Source: Streptomyces sp. CG4 (GTDB taxonomy: Bacteria; Actinomycetota; Actinomycetes; Streptomycetales; Streptomycetaceae). Taken from it: a DNA stretch of 64,000 nt. Position numbers and translations under genes: made by a program. The notes below the pieces were generated by a model. That model was not told where the DNA came from and ran no database searches. It was given only the letters and a program-made list of their open reading frames with translations. This document shows, piece by piece, positions 43,440 through 53,148 of the stretch (the stretch's first letter is position 1; each line of letters opens with the position of its first letter). The stretch lies in contig NZ_CP163525.1 of assembly GCF_041080655.1 (NCBI RefSeq), forward strand, positions 4,526,001-4,590,000, in the 5' to 3' direction.

Positions 43440-43770
43440 TCGAGGGCTCACTTCAGGTGCGTTCCGGACGTAGGGCTGCTATACGACCCAGGTGTCTGAA
43501 AAGACAACGCGGCGGCCACACCCGGCGTCAAGCGGAACTACTTAACGAGTCCGCAACACCACGCACGGCTGACTCTGTGAAGGCCGAGCGGAATCCCCTC
43601 CAAATGCTCTTTACGGACCCTCCATTCAAAGGGAGTTCATGGGCCGGCAAAAATCGGCACAACCGACTCGGCCCCCGGCGCGTCATGATCACCGAAAGGG
43701 CACGTCGCCCACCGATATCTTCACCTGTGCGAAGAGGAGACCGAATGGATCCGACCGGCCACTGCCCCGG
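43440..43770. other. Upstream region of the sugar-binding gene, about 330 bases
   Basis: It contains the promoter side of the lipoprotein gene and A/T-richer sequence around 43600-43710. ATG 43639 (AAAGGGAG upstream) and ATG 43745 (GAGGAGACCGA upstream) both have good ribosome sites. The second reads MDPTGHCPG and then stops, in a frame different from the gene that follows (see the entry at 43771). Confidence 0.45.
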
Positions 43771-44106
43771 GTGGCGCTGACCGTCGACGGTGCGCGGGCG
43801 GTCGTGGCGCCCGCCCGGGGACGGCTGACCCGGCGGTCGTACCGCGTCGACGTACGGCACGCGGGCCGCCACTGGCGGCTGGTGCCGGACTCGGTCCCCG
43901 GCAGCCGGCTGTCGCGCGACGGAGAGCGTCTCGGGGATCTCCGCTGCGAGGGCGACGGACGGGTGTCCGCCGTGTGGCGCGAAGGGGCGCGGCCCGACGC
44001 CACGGACGCGGCCCTCGGATACGCCCCGGCCGCCGCGTTCGGCACCGGCGCCCGGCCGATGTGGATGATCGCGACGGAACTGGCCGGCGAGCTGCTCCCC
44101 GGCTGA
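43771..44106 (+). CDS. Conserved hypothetical protein of about 111 aa
   Basis: GTG 43771 opens MALTVDGARAVVAPARGRLTRRSYRVDVRH, a compact soluble protein with SRLSRDGERLGDL and a C-terminal WMIATELAGEL helix. No family named. The best ribosome site belongs to ATG 43745 in another frame; joining the two frames across the CCCCGGG run would give MDPTGHCPRVALTVDG, so one C may have been lost here. The gene may therefore be slightly truncated or frameshifted at its start. It ends 30 bases before the terminator it shares with hspR. Confidence 0.55.
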   Translation: MALTVDGARAVVAPARGRLTRRSYRVDVRHAGRHWRLVPDSVPGSRLSRDGERLGDLRCEGDGRVSAVWREGARPDATDAALGYAPAAAFGTGARPMWMIATELAGELLPG

Positions 44107-44135
44107 CCCACGGTGCTCCCCGGCCGGCGCCGGAT

Positions 44136-44179
44136 ACGGCGAGGGGCCGGAAGGATCGTTCCTCCCGGCCCCTCGCCGT
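44136..44179. terminator. Bidirectional terminator at the end of the dnaK operon
   Basis: A perfect 15-bp stem (ACGGCGAGGGGCCGG / CCGGCCCCTCGCCGT) with a 14-base loop, lying between the convergent stops of the hypothetical gene and hspR. Confidence 0.85.
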
Positions 44180-44196
44180 GTGCGTCCCGGCGCTGT

Positions 44197-44643
44197 TCAG
44201 TCCTGCTGCCGCTTGGGCCGCCACACCACCAGCGCGCTGGTCTGCTGGACCTCCTGGTACGGGACCAGGTCGCGGCGGTAGGAGGCGTGGACGGCGGCCT
44301 CGCGCTGCTGCATCGCGGCCGCCGCGCCGTCCAGGGCCGCCTCCAGCTCCGCGACGCGGGACTGCAGGGCGGCGACCTGGTTCTCCAGTTCGATGATGCG
44401 CTTGATGCCGGCCAGGTTGATGCCCTCGTCCTGCGACAACTGCTGGACGGTACGCAGCAGTTCGATGTCACGGGCCGAGTAGCGCCGGCCCCGGCCCGCG
44501 GTGCGGTCCGGGGAGACCAGGCCCAGCCGGTCGTACTGGCGCAGCGTCTGCGGGTGGAGTCCGGAGAGCTGGGCCGCCACCGAGATGACGTAGACCGGGG
44601 TCTCCTCGGTCAGTTCATACGGATTACGTCGACGGCCGTCCAT
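44197..44643 (-). CDS. hspR: Heat-shock repressor HspR (MerR family)
   Basis: 148 aa. The N-terminal MerR winged helix is VYVISVAAQLSGLHPQTLRQYDRLGLVSPDRTAGRGRRYS. A coiled dimerisation helix (ELENQVAALQSRVAELEAAL) follows, with a C-terminal tail ending VWRPKRQ. HspR binds HAIR repeats and uses DnaK as co-repressor, so free DnaK level sets the heat-shock response. Start ATG 44643 is 5 bases after the dnaJ stop, in the dnaK-grpE-dnaJ-hspR operon. Its targets in this window are the HAIR sites at 48441, 48493 and 37727. Confidence 0.97.
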   Translation of the reverse strand: MDGRRRNPYELTEETPVYVISVAAQLSGLHPQTLRQYDRLGLVSPDRTAGRGRRYSARDIELLRTVQQLSQDEGINLAGIKRIIELENQVAALQSRVAELEAALDGAAAAMQQREAAVHASYRRDLVPYQEVQQTSALVVWRPKRQQD

Positions 44644-44648
44644 CTCTT

Positions 44649-45818
44649 TCAGTCTCCCTTCGCGGCCTCGAACAGGTCCGCCCGCGGATCCTCACCCGCG
44701 GTCGCCTCGCGATACGCCTCGAGCGCGTCACGAGCCTTCCCCGACACGTCCTTGGGAACACACACCTCGACGGTGACCAGCAGATCGCCGCGGGTGCCGT
44801 CCTTGCGGACCGCGCCCTTGCCGCGGGCGCGCATCGTCCGGCCGTTGGGTGTGCCGGGCGGCAGCTTCAGGGTGACGGGCGGGCCGCCGAGGGTCGGCAC
44901 CCGGACCTCGCCGCCGAGGGCCGCCTCGGCGAACGTCACCGGGACGGTCACCGTGAGGTTGTCGCCCTTGCGGCCGAACACCGGGTGCTCGCCGACGTGC
45001 ACGACCACGTACAGGTCGCCCGCCGGGCCGCCCCGCTCGCCGGGCGCGCCCTTGCCGCGCAGCCGGATCCGCTGCCCGTCGGTGACGCCCGCCGGGATGC
45101 GGACCTGCATCGTGCGCGAGGACTTCGCGCGGCCGCTGCCCTTGCACTCCGGGCAGGCGTGCTCGGCGATCAGACCGCGGCCCTTGCAGTCGGGGCAGGG
45201 GTCGGTGAGCGAGAAGCCGCCGCCCGAGCCCCGGGCGACCTGCCCGGTGCCGACGCAGGTCGGGCACACGCGCGGTGTGCCGTTCTTGTCGCCGGTGCCC
45301 GAGCAGGCCTTGCAGGGCGCCTGGGAGGACATCCGAAGCGGCACCGTGGCGCCCTCGATGGCCTCCGTGAAGCTCAGCGTGACCTCGGACTCGATGTCCT
45401 GGCCGCGCCTCGGCTGGGTCCGCGTGCCGGTGGTGCCGCCGCGGTTGAACAGCCCCCCGAAGACGTCACCGATGCCGCCGCCGAAGCCTCCGCCCTGGGT
45501 GGTCCCACCGCCTCCGAAGAGGTCGCCCAGGTCGAAGTTGAAGGAACCGCCGGCGCCCGGCCCGGGGCGGAAGCCGCCGTTGCCGAACAGGGCGCGCGCG
45601 TCGTCGTATTCCTTGCGCTTCTTGGGGTCGCCGAGTATGTCGTTCGCCTCGGAGATCTCCTTGAAGCGCTCCTCGGCCTTGGTGTTGCCCTTGTTGGCGT
45701 CCGGGTGGAACTCGCGGGCGAGCTTCCGGTACGCCTTCTTGATCTCGGCCTCGGTGGCGTCCTTGGGGACGCCGAGGACCTTGTAGTAGTCCTTCTCGAT
45801 GAAGTCCTTGGTGCTCAT
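44649..45818 (-). CDS. dnaJ: Co-chaperone DnaJ
   Basis: 389 aa. J domain with the HPD motif in LAREFHPDANKG (stimulates DnaK ATPase), a Gly/Phe-rich linker (about 85-145), then four zinc CxxCxGxG repeats (CKACSGTG, CPTCVGTG, CPDCKGRG, CPECKGSG) and the C-terminal substrate-binding barrels. Start ATG 45818, 42 bases after grpE. Third gene of the operon. Confidence 0.97.
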   Translation of the reverse strand: MSTKDFIEKDYYKVLGVPKDATEAEIKKAYRKLAREFHPDANKGNTKAEERFKEISEANDILGDPKKRKEYDDARALFGNGGFRPGPGAGGSFNFDLGDLFGGGGTTQGGGFGGGIGDVFGGLFNRGGTTGTRTQPRRGQDIESEVTLSFTEAIEGATVPLRMSSQAPCKACSGTGDKNGTPRVCPTCVGTGQVARGSGGGFSLTDPCPDCKGRGLIAEHACPECKGSGRAKSSRTMQVRIPAGVTDGQRIRLRGKGAPGERGGPAGDLYVVVHVGEHPVFGRKGDNLTVTVPVTFAEAALGGEVRVPTLGGPPVTLKLPPGTPNGRTMRARGKGAVRKDGTRGDLLVTVEVCVPKDVSGKARDALEAYREATAGEDPRADLFEAAKGD

Positions 45819-45860
45819 CCTCGACGTACCCCCTTTCCGGAGTTCCCCTCAGTGTGGTCG

Positions 45861-46573
45861 TCAGCCCTCGTCCGGGCCACCGTTCTCCTTGTCGTCGGTG
45901 GAACCGGTGGAACCGGTGGAGTTGGCGGAGCCGGTGGAGTTGGCGGAGCCGGCCTGCTTCGCCTCGGTGGTCTCCTCGGCGCCCTCGGCCTTGACCGTCT
46001 GTGCGCCGGGCTGCGGCTCGGCGACGGCCACCCGCGCGGGGCGGATGGTGCGCTCGCCGATGCGATACCCGGGCTGCAGGATGGCCACGCAGGTCGTCTC
46101 GGTGACGTCCGGCGCGTACGAATGCATCAGGGCTTCGTGGATGGTCGGGTCGAAGGGCTCGCCCTCCTTGCCGAACTGCTGCAGGCCCATCTTCGCCGCG
46201 ACGGTCTCCATCGACTCGCCCACCGACTTGAAGCCGCCGACCAGTTCGCCGTGTTCCCGTGCGCGGCCGATGTCGTCGAGCACCGGAAGGAGCTCGGTCA
46301 GGAGGTTCGCGATGGCGATCTCCTTGACCGCGATCCGGTCGCGCTCGACGCGGCGGCGGTAGTTCTGGTACTCGGCCTGGAGGCGCTGGAGGTCCAACGT
46401 GCGCTCGTTCAACGCCGTGCGCACCTGGTCCAGCTGGGCCACCAGACCCACGCTCTCGTTTCCGTCCCCGGCCGGGGCCGCCCCCTCCTCGGGGGCGGCC
46501 TTCGACTCGGCGTCGTCGGGGCTGGCGCCGGAGGGGACGTCGGGCTTCTCCTCGAAGCCCGGGGTCTCCTCCG

Positions 46574-46577
<4 letters not shown>
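45861..46577 (-). CDS. grpE: Nucleotide exchange factor GrpE
   Basis: 238 aa. An acidic, disordered N-terminus comes first, then the long dimer helix (NERTLDLQRLQAEYQNYRRRVERDR) and the beta-wing (HEALMHSYAPDVTETTCVAILQPGYRIGERTIRPARVAV). It releases ADP from DnaK. The start GTG 46577 overlaps the dnaK stop (GTGA). An unusual C-terminal tail repeats SANSTGSANSTGSTGS, encoded by GTTGGCGGAGCCGGTG-type direct repeats. Confidence 0.96.
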
Positions 46578-48421
<1,844 letters not shown>

Positions 48422-48440
48422 GGTTGATTCCTCCAGCTGA

Positions 48441-48461
48441 CTTGAGTGGAACGGACTCAAG
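48441..48461 (-). promoter_or_regulatory. HAIR operator 1 of the dnaK operon
   Basis: CTTGAGT-N7-ACTCAAG, identical to the HspR consensus. It starts 19 bases before the dnaK ATG. Confidence 0.95.
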
Positions 48462-48492
48462 CATGCATGACTCTCCCCGCTGGGTCAACAGA

Positions 48493-48513
48493 CCTGAGTC
48501 GGACCGACTCAGG
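48493..48513 (-). promoter_or_regulatory. HAIR operator 2 of the dnaK operon
   Basis: CCTGAGT-N7-ACTCAGG, one changed base per arm and still a perfect inverted repeat. It is 52 bases from operator 1, close to five helical turns, and abuts the stop of the upstream glycosyltransferase gene (48516). Confidence 0.9.
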
Positions 48514-48515
48514 TC

Positions 48516-49535
48516 TTATCCGTTCCTTACACGCAACTGGCTGCTGACCTGCGTCGATACCGTCCGCTGGGACGACTGGACAGGGATGCCAAGGAGTACG
48601 ACGACCACCAGCAGCGCCCCTCCGGCCACCCACAGCACCGCCCCCTCCCCCGTCCACCCGGTGTGCACGAGCACCCCCACGAGCACCGAGGAGAAGGAGG
48701 CGGCACCCAGCAGGATGACCGAGCCCGGCGGGGTCAGCCCGAGCCGCCGCAGCCGGTGCGCGAGATGGTCGGGGCCGCGCCGCAGCAGCGGCCGCCGGGC
48801 CAGCCCCCGGGCCAGGACCACCAGAAGGGCGTCGGCGAGGGCCACCGCGCCGAGGCAGAACATCACCGCGGCGCTCGGCCCGAGGTCGTACCCCGCGCGC
48901 GTGAAGACCAGCGAGGACGACAGCAGGAACCCGGTGAACAGCGAGCCGCAGTTGCCGAGCCCGATCCGCGCGGGATGCCAGTTGTGCATCAGGAAGCCGG
49001 TGAGGGCGGCGGCGAACACGCTCAGCAGGACGGCGAGCCCGTCCATGATCTCGGCCGCGGCACAGGCTCCCGCCCCGAAGGCGGTCACGACCCCGACGGT
49101 GCCGGCCAGGCCGTCCGCGTGGTCGAGCCCCTTGAAGGCCAGCGAGGCCGCGACGATCCAGCCCACGCCCAGCAGCCCGCCCAGCACCCCCGTCTCGTCG
49201 TACGGCACCACACAGGCCGCCGCCACGGCCGTACCGGCGACGAGCACGCGCGGGCGCAGCCGCCAGACGTCGGCGATCAGGCCGAGCGCGGCCACCGAGG
49301 CGGCGGCGACGACCAGTGCGCAGACGCCGTCGCCGAGCGGGGCGACCCCGGTCCACTGTCCGACCCCGGCGACGAGACAGGTGACGACCACCACGGCGAG
49401 CCCGCCGAGCAGCGGCAGCCGCCGGTGCAGCCGCCGGTCGACGATGCCCGCCCGCAGCGCGGGCACCCTGAGCAGCGCCGCGAGAAGGGCGGCGAGAAGG
49501 AGGGCTGCGGTAGCGGCGGCGATCCCGTAGAGCAC
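48516..49535 (-). CDS. Polyprenyl-phosphate GlcNAc-1-phosphate transferase-like protein (MraY/WecA family)
   Basis: About 339 aa, 10-11 membrane helices. Family marks are FKGLDHADGLAGTVGVV (the catalytic Asp-rich DNADGLAG-like loop, here DHADGLAG), FLMHNWHPARIGLGNCGSLFTGF and a cytoplasmic RRGPDHLAHRLRRLGL loop. The GNCGS in place of GDxGS lacks an Asp usual in WecA/TagO, so activity may differ. GTG 49535 is chosen; GTG 49580 would add a segment containing a TTA codon. Its stop abuts the dnaK operators. Confidence 0.78.
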   Translation of the reverse strand: MLYGIAAATAALLLAALLAALLRVPALRAGIVDRRLHRRLPLLGGLAVVVVTCLVAGVGQWTGVAPLGDGVCALVVAAASVAALGLIADVWRLRPRVLVAGTAVAAACVVPYDETGVLGGLLGVGWIVAASLAFKGLDHADGLAGTVGVVTAFGAGACAAAEIMDGLAVLLSVFAAALTGFLMHNWHPARIGLGNCGSLFTGFLLSSSLVFTRAGYDLGPSAAVMFCLGAVALADALLVVLARGLARRPLLRRGPDHLAHRLRRLGLTPPGSVILLGAASFSSVLVGVLVHTGWTGEGAVLWVAGGALLVVVVLLGIPVQSSQRTVSTQVSSQLRVRNG

Positions 49536-49595
49536 AGCCCTAAGGTAGGGGCGAAAGTAGCAATTCGGTACGAATAACACGATCCGATGACCCGT

Positions 49596-49615
49596 GGGAT
49601 GATGCGCATCACCCC
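49596..49615. promoter_or_regulatory. 20-bp palindrome between divergent genes
   Basis: GGGATGATGCGCATCACCCC is a near-perfect palindrome (core TGATGCGCATCA fully symmetric; one mismatched pair outside it). It lies 61 bases from the glycosyltransferase-like start and 108 from the iron-sulfur protein start. It looks like an operator for a dimeric repressor; the protein is not known. Confidence 0.55.
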
Positions 49616-49722
49616 GCGCTCGGCTGCATCCCGGCGGAAGATGGGGGTAGTCTCAGACGGACTGAATAAGTTACCGCTTAGTAATGTCGCTCGGTTAATT
49701 CGAGGCCGCCCCAGGAGCCCCA

Positions 49723-52005
49723 ATGCAACTCGCCGCGATCATCGTGTCGCTGGTCCTGATCGTGGTCGGCGTGGCACTGTTCGGCCGCGCCCTCCTGCAG
49801 ATCTTCCACTTCATGCGGCTCGGCCAGCCGGTACCGGCCGGGACGCGGACCGACGACCCCGCACAGCGCACCCTCACCGTGGTCAAGGAGTTCCTCGGCC
49901 ACACCCGGATGAACCGCTGGGGCATCGTCGGTGTGGCGCACTGGTTCGTGGCGGTGGGCTTCTTCTCCCTGCTGCTGACGATCGTCAACGCGATCGGGCA
50001 GCTGTTCCAGGCGGACTGGATCCTGCCGATCATCGGTGACTGGGCACCGTACAACGTCTTCGTCGAGTTCCTCGGCACGATGACGACGCTCGGCATCCTG
50101 ACCCTCATCGTCATCCGGCAGCTGAGCAAGCCGAACAAGCCGGGCCGCAAGTCCCGCTTCGCCGGCTCCAACTTCGGCCAGGCGTACTTCGTCGAGGCCG
50201 TCATCCTGATCGTCGGCATCTGCATCTTCATGCTGCACGCCCTGGAGGGCGCCCAGCACCATGTGGACGGCTACGACGCCTCGTTCTTCATCTCGTACCC
50301 GGTCGTCGCGTGGCTGAAGGGCATGAGCGTCGCCACGCTGCAGAACCTCACCTACTTCTTCGCCGGCCTGAAGATCGCGACCTCCTTCATCTGGATGATC
50401 ACGGTCGCCCTGAAGACCGACATGGGTGTGGCCTGGCACCGCTTCCTGGCCTTCCCGAACATCTGGTTCAAGCGCAACGCCACCGGTGAGACCTCCCTCG
50501 GCGCCCTGCTGCCGATGACCTCCGGCGGCAAGCCGATCGACTTCACCGACCCCGGCGAGGACGACGTCTTCGGTGTCTCCCAGGTCGAGCAGTTCTCCTG
50601 GAAGGGCCTGCTGGACTTCTCCACCTGCACCGAGTGCGGCCGCTGCCAGTCCCAGTGCCCCGCCTGGAACACCGGCAAGCCGCTCTCCCCGAAGCTGCTG
50701 ATCATGTCCCTGCGGGACAACGCACACGCCAAGGCGCCGTACCTGCTGGCCGGCGGCGGCAAGACGGTGGAGGGCGAGGAAAAGGCCTCTGCCGAGGCCC
50801 TCAAGGACGTTCCCGCGTCGGCCCTCGCCGAGGCCGAGCGCCCGCTGATCGGCACCGCCGAGGAGAACGGCGTCATCGACCCGGACGTGCTGTGGTCCTG
50901 CACCACCTGCGGCGCCTGCGTCGAGCAGTGCCCGGTGGACATCGAGCACATCGACCACATCGTCGACATGCGCCGCTACCAGGTCATGATCGAGTCCGCG
51001 TTCCCGTCCGAGGCGGGCACGATGCTCAAGAACCTGGAGAAGAAGGGCAACCCCTGGGGCCTGGCGAAGAAGCAGCGCCTGGAGTGGACCAAGGAGGTCG
51101 ACTTCGAGATCCCGGTCGTCGGCAAGGACATCGAGGACCTCTCCGAGGTCGACTACCTGTACTGGGTCGGCTGCGCCGGCGCGCTGGAGGACCGGGCCAA
51201 GAAGACGACGAAGGCCTTCGCGGAACTCCTCCACATCGCGGGCGTGAAGTTCGCGATCATGGGCGGCGACGAGAAGTGCACCGGTGACTCCGCCCGCCGC
51301 CTCGGCAACGAGCCCCTGTTCCAGGAGCTCGGCATGGAGAACGTCGCGGCGCTGAACATGGCGTTCGGCGAGTCCCTCAACGAGGACGGCGAGGTGGACG
51401 AGTCGACCAAGAAGCCGAAGTCGGCGAAGAAGATCGTCGCCACCTGCCCGCACTGCCTCAACACGCTCGGCAACGAGTACCCGCAGCTCGGCGGCGACTA
51501 CGAGGTCATCCACCACACCCAGCTGCTGCAGCACCTGGTCGACGAGGGCAAGCTGATCCCGGTCACCCCGGTCGAGGGCATCATCACCTACCACGACCCG
51601 TGCTACCTGGGCCGCCACAACAAGATCTACACGCCCCCGCGCGAGATCATCGGCAAGGTCCCGGGCCTACGCAACGAGGAGATGCACCGCCACAAGGAGC
51701 GCGGCTTCTGCTGCGGCGCCGGCGGCGCCCGGATGTGGATGGAGGAGCGCATCGGCAAGCGCATCAACAACGAGCGTGTTGATGAGGCGCTGTCGCTGAA
51801 CCCCGACATCGTGTCGACGGCCTGCCCGTTCTGCCTGGTCATGCTGACCGACTCCGTCAACGGCAAGAAGAATGAGGGCAAGGCCAAGGAGTCCATCCAG
51901 GTCGTGGACGTCGCCCAGCTGCTCCTCGACTCGGTGAGGACCCCGGTCGACCCGGCGGGCGAGACCACGCCGGAGAACGAGCCGGAGCCCGAGCCGGTGA
52001 AGTGA
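49723..52005 (+). CDS. Membrane iron-sulfur oxidoreductase, EtfD-like (heterodisulfide-reductase-related)
   Basis: 760 aa. About 6 N-terminal membrane helices with a NarI/HdrE-like haem domain come first. Two 4Fe-4S motifs follow (CTECGRCQSQCP and CTTCGACVEQCP), then two CCG domains ending GFCCGAGGARMW and CPFCLVML. This is the architecture of mycobacterial EtfD (Rv0338c), which passes electrons from electron-transfer flavoprotein, reduced in fatty-acid beta-oxidation, into the quinone pool. An acidic Pro/Glu tail closes it. Start ATG 49723; a 20-bp palindrome lies upstream and a strong terminator follows. The EtfD role is by homology. Confidence 0.88.
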   Translation: MQLAAIIVSLVLIVVGVALFGRALLQIFHFMRLGQPVPAGTRTDDPAQRTLTVVKEFLGHTRMNRWGIVGVAHWFVAVGFFSLLLTIVNAIGQLFQADWILPIIGDWAPYNVFVEFLGTMTTLGILTLIVIRQLSKPNKPGRKSRFAGSNFGQAYFVEAVILIVGICIFMLHALEGAQHHVDGYDASFFISYPVVAWLKGMSVATLQNLTYFFAGLKIATSFIWMITVALKTDMGVAWHRFLAFPNIWFKRNATGETSLGALLPMTSGGKPIDFTDPGEDDVFGVSQVEQFSWKGLLDFSTCTECGRCQSQCPAWNTGKPLSPKLLIMSLRDNAHAKAPYLLAGGGKTVEGEEKASAEALKDVPASALAEAERPLIGTAEENGVIDPDVLWSCTTCGACVEQCPVDIEHIDHIVDMRRYQVMIESAFPSEAGTMLKNLEKKGNPWGLAKKQRLEWTKEVDFEIPVVGKDIEDLSEVDYLYWVGCAGALEDRAKKTTKAFAELLHIAGVKFAIMGGDEKCTGDSARRLGNEPLFQELGMENVAALNMAFGESLNEDGEVDESTKKPKSAKKIVATCPHCLNTLGNEYPQLGGDYEVIHHTQLLQHLVDEGKLIPVTPVEGIITYHDPCYLGRHNKIYTPPREIIGKVPGLRNEEMHRHKERGFCCGAGGARMWMEERIGKRINNERVDEALSLNPDIVSTACPFCLVMLTDSVNGKKNEGKAKESIQVVDVAQLLLDSVRTPVDPAGETTPENEPEPEPVK

Positions 52006-52022
52006 CCACGGCTCCCTGACGT

Positions 52023-52059
52023 ACGGCGCCCCCTGCTTCGCACAGGCAGGGGGCGCCGT
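52023..52059 (+). terminator. Terminator of the EtfD-like gene
   Basis: A perfect 14-bp stem (ACGGCGCCCCCTGC / GCAGGGGGCGCCGT) with a 9-base loop, 18 bases past the stop, followed by TCATG. Confidence 0.85.
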
Positions 52060-52122
52060 TCATGCACGCGGGGCTCAGCAGAAGGCGTTGGCAGGCGGAA
52101 CCGGCCCGGCCGCGCAGGGCGA

Positions 52123-52506
52123 CTACGCCCGGCGACGGCGGAAGGTCTCGGCGAGTGCCGTGTTCACGACCACGACGACCGCCATGACCACGGCGCCGAC
52201 GGGATGCCCGACCGCGTACAAGGCCGCCGCCCCACCACCCAGCACGACCGCCTTTACGACAAGGACGAGCGGCAGCGCCGGCCGCAGCCGTGCCCTGGGC
52301 GCCGCGAACAGCGACCAGAGCACGATCGCCAGCAGCGGCGTGCCCACGCCGAGCAGGACGTGGAGGGCGAGGTTGCCGCCGGCGCCGAATCCCCACCAGC
52401 TCAGACAGGCCAGCGCGGCGAGCTCGATCACGAAGGCCAGGAATTCGTTGGCGACGTACCAGGGCCGCTCATCGAGCGCGTCCATGGCGCCAGGGCGTGG
52501 GGGCAT
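52123..52506 (-). CDS. YrdB family (DUF2568) membrane protein
   Basis: 127 aa with four membrane helices: VANEFLAFVIELAALACLSWWGF, then LALHVLLGVGTPLLAIVLW, VLVVKAVVLGGGAAALYAVG and VVMAVVVVVNTALAETF. The NEFLAFxxELxAL start and the small size match YrdB. Start ATG 52506 has GAGAGGA upstream. A short direct repeat (CACCGCGAAAT) lies just before the start. Function unknown. Confidence 0.82.
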   Translation of the reverse strand: MPPRPGAMDALDERPWYVANEFLAFVIELAALACLSWWGFGAGGNLALHVLLGVGTPLLAIVLWSLFAAPRARLRPALPLVLVVKAVVLGGGAAALYAVGHPVGAVVMAVVVVVNTALAETFRRRRA

Positions 52507-52516
52507 GGTGTCCTCT

Positions 52517-52558
52517 CACCGCGAAATCACCGCGAATCACCGCGAAATCACCGCGAAA
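52517..52558. repeat. Short tandem repeat, CACCGCGAAAT x4
   Basis: Four copies of 10-11 bases directly upstream of the yrdB-like gene, within its leader or promoter. Possibly a slippage product. Confidence 0.8.
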
Positions 52559-52617
52559 GCCGGGCCAGTGACGGCGCCCCGCACGGGGCACCGTCTATGT
52601 GCCCAACTTCCCTTCTT

Positions 52618-52941
52618 CTACGCCTCCTTCGGCCCCGCCTGCTGCACCACCTCGAAGGACCACAGGGTGGAGCCGGAGGCCGCCGGCTTCGGCCGCTCGC
52701 CCTCGGCACCGCCCTGGTGCGCGGACTTCATCGGCCCCTCCATCCAGGCCTGGAAGGACTCCTCGTCACGCCAGCGCGTGTAGACGAGATAGGTGTCGGT
52801 GCCCTCGACGGGGCGCAGCAGCTCGAACCACTCGAAGCCGTCGGAGTTCTCCACGGCGTGGGCTCGCGAGGCGAACCGCTTCTCCAGCACCTCCCGCTGC
52901 TCGGCGGGCACGGTCAGCACGTTGATCTTCACTACGCTCAT
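52618..52941 (-). CDS. Haem-degrading monooxygenase, MhuD/IsdG-like
   Basis: 107 aa ABM-fold protein (MSVVKINVLTVPAEQREVLEKRF). Asn7, Trp66 and His75 fall at exactly the positions of the MhuD catalytic residues (Asn7, Trp66, His75), with His75 as haem ligand. The family opens haem to release iron in the cytosol. A general antibiotic-biosynthesis monooxygenase label is the alternative, but the triad favours haem. Start ATG 52941 is chosen because the earlier in-frame start lacks a ribosome site. No haem importer is adjacent. Confidence 0.82.
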   Translation of the reverse strand: MSVVKINVLTVPAEQREVLEKRFASRAHAVENSDGFEWFELLRPVEGTDTYLVYTRWRDEESFQAWMEGPMKSAHQGGAEGERPKPAASGSTLWSFEVVQQAGPKEA

Positions 52942-53148
52942 GGCACCATCCTGGCCCACACCCACCACCCACCGCTCGCCGCACCGTCCTTCACGGCATG
53001 GCGGGCGGCGAAACCGGGGGACATCCCTGAGGGCTCCCTGGTCGATGCGCTGACGGTCCCTTAGGGGATGTCACAGGTCGGCCGCAAAGCCCGGCCCGGA
53101 AGCCCGGGCCCCGCACGTCACTCTCCGGGACCAGGTACGTTCGATGAC

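Noticed and set aside
43639..43770. N-terminal extension of the 111-aa protein from ATG 43639
   Set aside because: The extra 44 residues look non-coding (many Lys/Gln/Thr, no bias), although the ribosome site is good.
49536..49580. Longer start for the glycosyltransferase-like protein (GTG 49580)
   Set aside because: It would add 15 residues with a TTA codon and no membrane or family character; GTG 49535 begins right at the first helix.
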